A stretch of 12,209 bases of DNA, taken from Alphaproteobacteria bacterium (GTDB lineage: Bacteria > Pseudomonadota > Alphaproteobacteria > RF32 > UBA3637). How positions within the stretch are numbered: the stretch's first letter is position 1; the number at the start of each line of letters is the position of its first letter. The stretch is taken from contig JAGBRF010000040.1 of the NCBI GenBank assembly GCA_017632555.1, forward strand, positions 1-12,209. Direction: 5' to 3'. Below the pieces are notes generated by a model that saw nothing but the letters and a program-made list of their open reading frames with translations, was not told the origin of the DNA and searched no databases. A program made the position numbers and the translations under genes. Shown in pieces: positions 9,331 through 12,209 of the stretch.

Positions 9331-9476
9331 GTTCCGTTTATCGGTGTGTCATTTGAATCGCAAATAACACCGGCTTGTGTTTTGCATTCTTGCACTTCCG
9401 ATTCTTTGTATTCTTGCGCATTTGCCGTAAAGGAAACGAAAGCCAATACACATAAAAATAAAGATAAATTTTTCAT
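8313..9476 (-). pseudogene. Exported MORN_2 repeat protein, copy 1, with two in-frame stops
   Basis: One continuous minus-strand frame of 387 codons is broken only by TAA at 8957-8955 and TAA at 8942-8940. The first open part (9476-8955, 173 residues) has a signal peptide (1-20, ending ANA), Cys-x7-Cys (CKTQAGVIC), and the first repeats. The rest (about 209 codons) continues the same repeat series and ends ESDVCILIGK. In all there are about 14 repeats of some 23 residues. The stops replace a conserved Tyr (TAT to TAA in KWYYEDG) and a conserved Leu (TTA to TAA in GKLKAE) of the sixth repeat. The second part has no credible start of its own; the first possible one is a GTG at 8786. It could be a recent pseudogene, a truncated secreted protein, or a sequencing error. 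The C-terminal cap of copies 2 and 3 is absent. Confidence 0.85.
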
Positions 9477-9547
9477 AGCTACCCCCGCATTTCAATTAAA
9501 ATATAGTTCAAGCTTAAAGCCTAATCGGGGTTCTGTCAAACGATATT
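9477..9547 (-). promoter_or_regulatory. Possible promoter for the MORN repeat cluster
   Basis: The 71-base gap between yacG and the repeat cluster contains a perfect -35 box TTGACA (minus strand, 9539-9534), followed after 17 bases by TAAGCT (9516-9511), a weak -10. I see no clear terminator after yacG, so read-through from dksA-rng-yacG is also possible. The ribosome site of the first repeat gene is a poor GGGGG run. Confidence 0.35.
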
Positions 9548-9739
9548 TTATTCTTCGGCTTCGGGAATAACCGTTTGTGGTGTTTCGTCCGTTTCGATTT
9601 TATAAACGCCGGAAAGCCATCTGTTCAAATCAACGTCAGCGCAACGTTTTGAACAAAAGGGGCGATAATTGAAATCACTTGTTTTTCCGCAAATGGGACA
9701 TTTGGAATTGATTTTGGGAATGTTGTTTTCTTCACTCAT
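9548..9739 (-). CDS. yacG: DNA gyrase inhibitor YacG (zinc-binding)
   Basis: The 63-residue protein contains a C4 zinc site, CPICGK (Cys14, Cys17) and RPFCSKRC (Cys29, Cys33), followed by the family hallmark ADVDLNRWLSGVYKI. E. coli YacG binds GyrB and blocks DNA binding by gyrase. The C-terminal tail is acidic (TDETPQTVIPEAEE). Its ATG shares one base with the stop of the upstream RNase gene (TAATG), so translation is coupled. The rng-yacG pairing is common in alphaproteobacteria, where maf often precedes them; maf is not present here. Length and motifs are typical. Confidence 0.95.
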   Translation of the reverse strand: MSEENNIPKINSKCPICGKTSDFNYRPFCSKRCADVDLNRWLSGVYKIETDETPQTVIPEAEE

Positions 9740-10719
9740 TATTTATACTCGATTTTATATGTTGTTATTTGTGGGTCGGCAAACAAAGGAATTTTGTCGC
9801 CTGTTTTAGCTTCGACTTGTTGCCACGTTTTTTGAAGCAATGTCGTTAAATGTCCGTAAAGTTTCAAAGAAACGTTCACTTTTTTTATGCGTGTCGGTTC
9901 CTTTAATATTTCATCAAATAAACGATAGGCAAGGGTAGTCAATGTTCTTGAAGTGTCATCTGTTCCCGAACGCATCCTTTGACGGCGCAATTCAACGTTT
10001 CCCATAGGGGAAACACCCATCAACCGATAAGGAACGGGGCTTTTGCACAACTCACGGGACATAATGTTTTTCAATGCGGAAACTTCGTTTTTCGTTTTTT
10101 GTCCGATGAAGTCAATCAATATATTGCCGGACATATTGCGTTTGATGATTTCCTTTGCAATTAAAACAGCCGCCTGCGTGTTTAATTCCTGAAATGTTTG
10201 GGTGCTGGTGTGACTGTCAACATCAATGCTGTAAAAAGCATGCGTTCTTTCGAAAATCAGTTGAGCCCCATTGGCAAAGGGAACATACATTTCCGATGCT
10301 TGTAAAATAAAGTCGTCAAATTCTTCCCGCCAATCAATTTGCGTGTAGTTTTCGGGATTGGATATGCCGGCCAAAATATCGCCTTTTTGAACCAAGCCCA
10401 AAGGTGTTTTGGGTTGCATGGCGTTTCCGTGTCTTTTGGCCTGCGGTATTTTACCCAACCGGGCTTCTTTTGAAATGATAACGGTATATTTTTGTCCGAC
10501 TTCGATGGGGTGTTTTGATTCCAAATAAACGCTTCTGGAATTATCAATTTGTGCGAAAAACCCTTTTTGTTCTTGCATTTTTCCGGTAATTTGAGCAACG
10601 TAAGTATCGCCCAAGTTGATGTCTTCTGCTCGAACGGTATAAAAAGTGAACGGTTGTTTATCTTCGTCCAATAAAACAACCGTTACTTCCGATAAAAAAG
10701 ATTTAATCGCATAAAACAT
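9739..10719 (-). CDS. rng: Ribonuclease E/G family protein, short form
   Basis: The 326-residue endoribonuclease-like protein matches the short alphaproteobacterial RNase E/G type (E. coli RNase G has 489 residues). An S1-like RNA-binding region (about 32-90, YVAQITGKMQEQKGFFAQI) precedes the DNase-I-like catalytic core. IDVDSHTSTQ (165-174) corresponds to the E. coli RNase E block IDINSARST with its catalytic Asp, and NILIDFIG (199-206) supplies the second metal-binding Asp. GVSPMGNVELRRQRMR (about 235-250) matches the conserved LLEMSRQR block. The zinc-link CPxCxG and the C-terminal scaffold are absent. Its substrates cannot be told from sequence. The start overlaps the dksA stop by one base, and its stop overlaps the yacG start by one base. 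Calling it rng and not rne is a convention. Confidence 0.88.
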   Translation of the reverse strand: MFYAIKSFLSEVTVVLLDEDKQPFTFYTVRAEDINLGDTYVAQITGKMQEQKGFFAQIDNSRSVYLESKHPIEVGQKYTVIISKEARLGKIPQAKRHGNAMQPKTPLGLVQKGDILAGISNPENYTQIDWREEFDDFILQASEMYVPFANGAQLIFERTHAFYSIDVDSHTSTQTFQELNTQAAVLIAKEIIKRNMSGNILIDFIGQKTKNEVSALKNIMSRELCKSPVPYRLMGVSPMGNVELRRQRMRSGTDDTSRTLTTLAYRLFDEILKEPTRIKKVNVSLKLYGHLTTLLQKTWQQVEAKTGDKIPLFADPQITTYKIEYK

Positions 10720-11138
10720 TATTCGTCTGCGTGTGTTTTTTCCAAACGTTCATGACGTTCCTGAGCTTCAACAGTCATTGTTGTGACAGGACGTGCTTCC
10801 AAACGTTCCAAACCGATCGGATCGCCGGTTTCTTCGCAGTAACCATAAGTGCCGTCTTCAATTCTTTCCAAAGCTTGATTGATTTTCTTAATCAATTTAC
10901 GCATTCTGTCACGCGTACGCAATTCCAAAGCTTTTTCGGTTTCATTGGACGCACGGTCATTCAAGTCCGGCTCGTTCAGTCCGCCTTCTTTCAAATCTTC
11001 GATAGTCACGCCTGATTCTTTCAAAAGGTCTTCCTTCCAAGAAACCAATTTTTGACGGAAATATTCCAATTGCATTGGGCACATATATTCTTCGTCTTTT
11101 GATGGTTTGTAGTCAGGTGGTAAAATAACGTTTGGCAT
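10719..11138 (-). CDS. dksA: DksA/TraR-family transcription regulator
   Basis: DksA binds the RNA polymerase secondary channel and, with ppGpp, adjusts transcription of rRNA and biosynthetic genes. The 139-residue protein has a coiled coil (about 25-95) with the tip motif DLNDRA at 58-63 (E. coli DxxDxA), then the finger YGYCEETGDPIGLERLEARP and AQERHER. Only one of four zinc cysteines (Cys101) remains; the others are Thr104, Thr122 and Ala125, a pattern I recall as common in alphaproteobacterial DksA, so zinc binding is unlikely. ATG 11138 has AAGGAG seven bases upstream. It leads the chain dksA-rng-yacG, joined by TAATG overlaps. Confidence 0.95.
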   Translation of the reverse strand: MPNVILPPDYKPSKDEEYMCPMQLEYFRQKLVSWKEDLLKESGVTIEDLKEGGLNEPDLNDRASNETEKALELRTRDRMRKLIKKINQALERIEDGTYGYCEETGDPIGLERLEARPVTTMTVEAQERHERLEKTHADE

Positions 11139-11306
11139 ATTCGTTCTCCTTATTTATTGATTACCGATATCCCCTTTAATTAAACAAATTTCCGTCAAAA
11201 GTCAAGTAAAATTTATTTAAAAGGGAAAATCCCTTCAAATAGCTTGATTTTTAAGCCGTTTTGTGATATAATAAAAGCTGATTTTACAAAAAAAAGGATA
11301 GATAAA
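11139..11306. promoter_or_regulatory. Divergent promoter region between dksA and the mTERF-like gene
   Basis: For the plus-strand gene there is a near-consensus promoter: TTGATT (11244-11249), 17 bases, TATAAT (11267-11272). An AAGGAT ribosome site follows before ATG 11307. For dksA (minus) the best candidate is TTGACT (11205-11200) with TTTAAT (11184-11179), but the spacer is only 15. A perfect inverted repeat AAGGG-5-CCCTT (11221-11235) lies between the two promoters and could be an operator. The plus promoter is well supported; the rest is tentative. Confidence 0.6.
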
Positions 11307-12209
11307 ATGTCAGATGATTCATCAATGCAAAAGATATTAAAGGAAAAAATTACAAAAAGATTGGAAAGCCTGAACGTTCCAAAAGGTGATGGCTTGTTGC
11401 CCGAAAAAATATTGAAAATGCACAATCAATTTGTGGAAATGGGTGTGGATTCAAAGGAAGCTTTGAACGGATTACTTTCTTTTTTGGATTTGAAAAACGA
11501 AAAAACAAATCCTCATCGGGAAAAGATTATTTCTATTTTGCATGAAAGCAGACTGACAGATAACGTAAGATCCAACTTTTTTGATGTAAAAGGCAAGATT
11601 CAAAAATGGACCAATACTTTGTCCCAATACGGTTTGGATCAAAATAAAGTCCTTACTTTAATGTTAAAAACGCCGGATCTTTTGTTCTTGGGCGGTGAAA
11701 AATTTATCAAATGTATCAACCGAATAGATGAAGAATATACAAAGCAGGGTCTTTCCGGTAAGGATTTTTTGAATGTGTATATGAGTAATCCGGGTTTGAC
11801 CGGATACAATGTAGAAACTTTGATTTCTAAAATAGAAACATTTTACCAAATGCTGAAGCCATACAATGTGACAAAGCAAGATTTGTTTGCCGGAATAAAA
11901 ACGCAATCAAACATTTTGACAATAGATACAAAAGAATTTTCTAAAAAAGTCAAAATGATTTTGAATCACCACAGGTCAAAACTTTGGTATGTCGGTGGCA
12001 ACAGCAATGAAACAGATGAAGATGCTTTGCGCAATATTTTACGTTCAAAACCGGTTGCTTTGAATTATAATATAAAGAATTTAAGAATGCGCCGTTTGTA
12101 TTCTATTGCACGATATCCGGAAAAATTGAGAGCAAGCACGTATTTTAACACGAAAAAGGAATGCCAAAGAGTAATAGAAGAATATTTAGTCGCGCGTAAT
12201 CGCCCCAGA
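11307..12209 (+). CDS. mTERF-like helical-repeat protein (3' end outside window)
   Basis: An open frame of 301 codons starts at ATG 11307, behind a strong promoter and AAGGAT ribosome site, and runs off the end without a stop. The protein has no signal peptide or membrane segment, is rich in Lys, Asn and Leu, and looks wholly helical. From about residue 90 it shows repeats of some 39 residues: a helix ending in a Gly- or Asn-containing turn (YGLDQNK, QGLSGKD, YNVTKQD), then a helix ending in TPDLLFL (122), NPGLTGY (161), QSNILTI (200) and KPVALNY (248). This pattern, with Pro at a fixed place before hydrophobic residues, resembles the nucleic-acid-binding mTERF repeats of mitochondria and plastids. 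A DNA- or RNA-binding role is inference; the family call was made by eye and needs a profile search. Confidence 0.6.
   Translation, partial: MSDDSSMQKILKEKITKRLESLNVPKGDGLLPEKILKMHNQFVEMGVDSKEALNGLLSFLDLKNEKTNPHREKIISILHESRLTDNVRSNFFDVKGKIQKWTNTLSQYGLDQNKVLTLMLKTPDLLFLGGEKFIKCINRIDEEYTKQGLSGKDFLNVYMSNPGLTGYNVETLISKIETFYQMLKPYNVTKQDLFAGIKTQSNILTIDTKEFSKKVKMILNHHRSKLWYVGGNSNETDEDALRNILRSKPVALNYNIKNLRMRRLYSIARYPEKLRASTYFNTKKECQRVIEEYLVARNRPR

Noticed and set aside
6989..9476. Toxin-antitoxin locus on the basis of YwqK-like similarity
   Set aside because: All copies have signal peptides, and no LXG or other toxin or immunity gene lies nearby.
9477..9547. Rho-independent terminator after yacG
   Set aside because: The stretch with CCCCG and AAGCTT forms no convincing GC stem followed by a T-run.

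Overview
The window looks like chromosomal DNA of an AT-rich alphaproteobacterium. The evidence is gene content and order: argS followed by a SPOR-domain membrane protein and nagZ; a short RNase E/G followed by yacG; lspA followed by a DUF3035 (BamF-type) lipoprotein; and a DksA with the single-cysteine finger common in this class. The low GC and frequent TTG/TTA leucine codons suggest an uncultured, possibly gut-associated, low-GC lineage; that placement is inference. I saw no tRNA, rRNA, CRISPR array, insertion sequence or phage gene.

Layout. (1) Positions 1-2129, minus strand: lspA, a 59-residue lipoprotein overlapping it, then pgi, in one probable operon. The 3' part of pgi carries a 107-bp tandem duplication that shifts the frame; the true C-terminal coding sequence continues in another frame and leaves the window at base 1. 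(2) Positions 2252-6986, plus strand: argS, SPOR protein, nagZ, M50 site-2-type protease, and a small membrane-anchored lysine-rich protein, packed with gaps of 0-10 bases or short overlaps. Many alphaproteobacteria have scpA, scpB and tatA after nagZ; here the protease and the lysine-rich protein occupy that place. (3) Positions 6989-9476, minus strand: three tandem paralogues of exported MORN_2 (YwqK-like) repeat proteins. Two are intact. The longest (387 codons) is interrupted by two in-frame TAA codons inside one repeat. (4) Positions 9548-11138, minus strand: dksA, RNase E/G and yacG, chained by one-base TAATG stop/start overlaps. (5) From 11307, plus strand, running off the end: a 301-codon partial gene with a consensus-like promoter, encoding a helical-repeat protein whose repeats resemble mTERF motifs.

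Functional themes. Region 1 joins lipoprotein maturation with a lipoprotein substrate next door. Region 2 combines tRNA charging with cell-envelope functions (septal peptidoglycan binding, muropeptide recycling, intramembrane proteolysis). Region 4 groups transcription control (DksA), RNA processing (RNase E/G) and gyrase control (YacG). Regions 3 and 5 are the less ordinary parts: a locally expanding family of secreted repeat proteins, and an mTERF-like protein in a bacterium.
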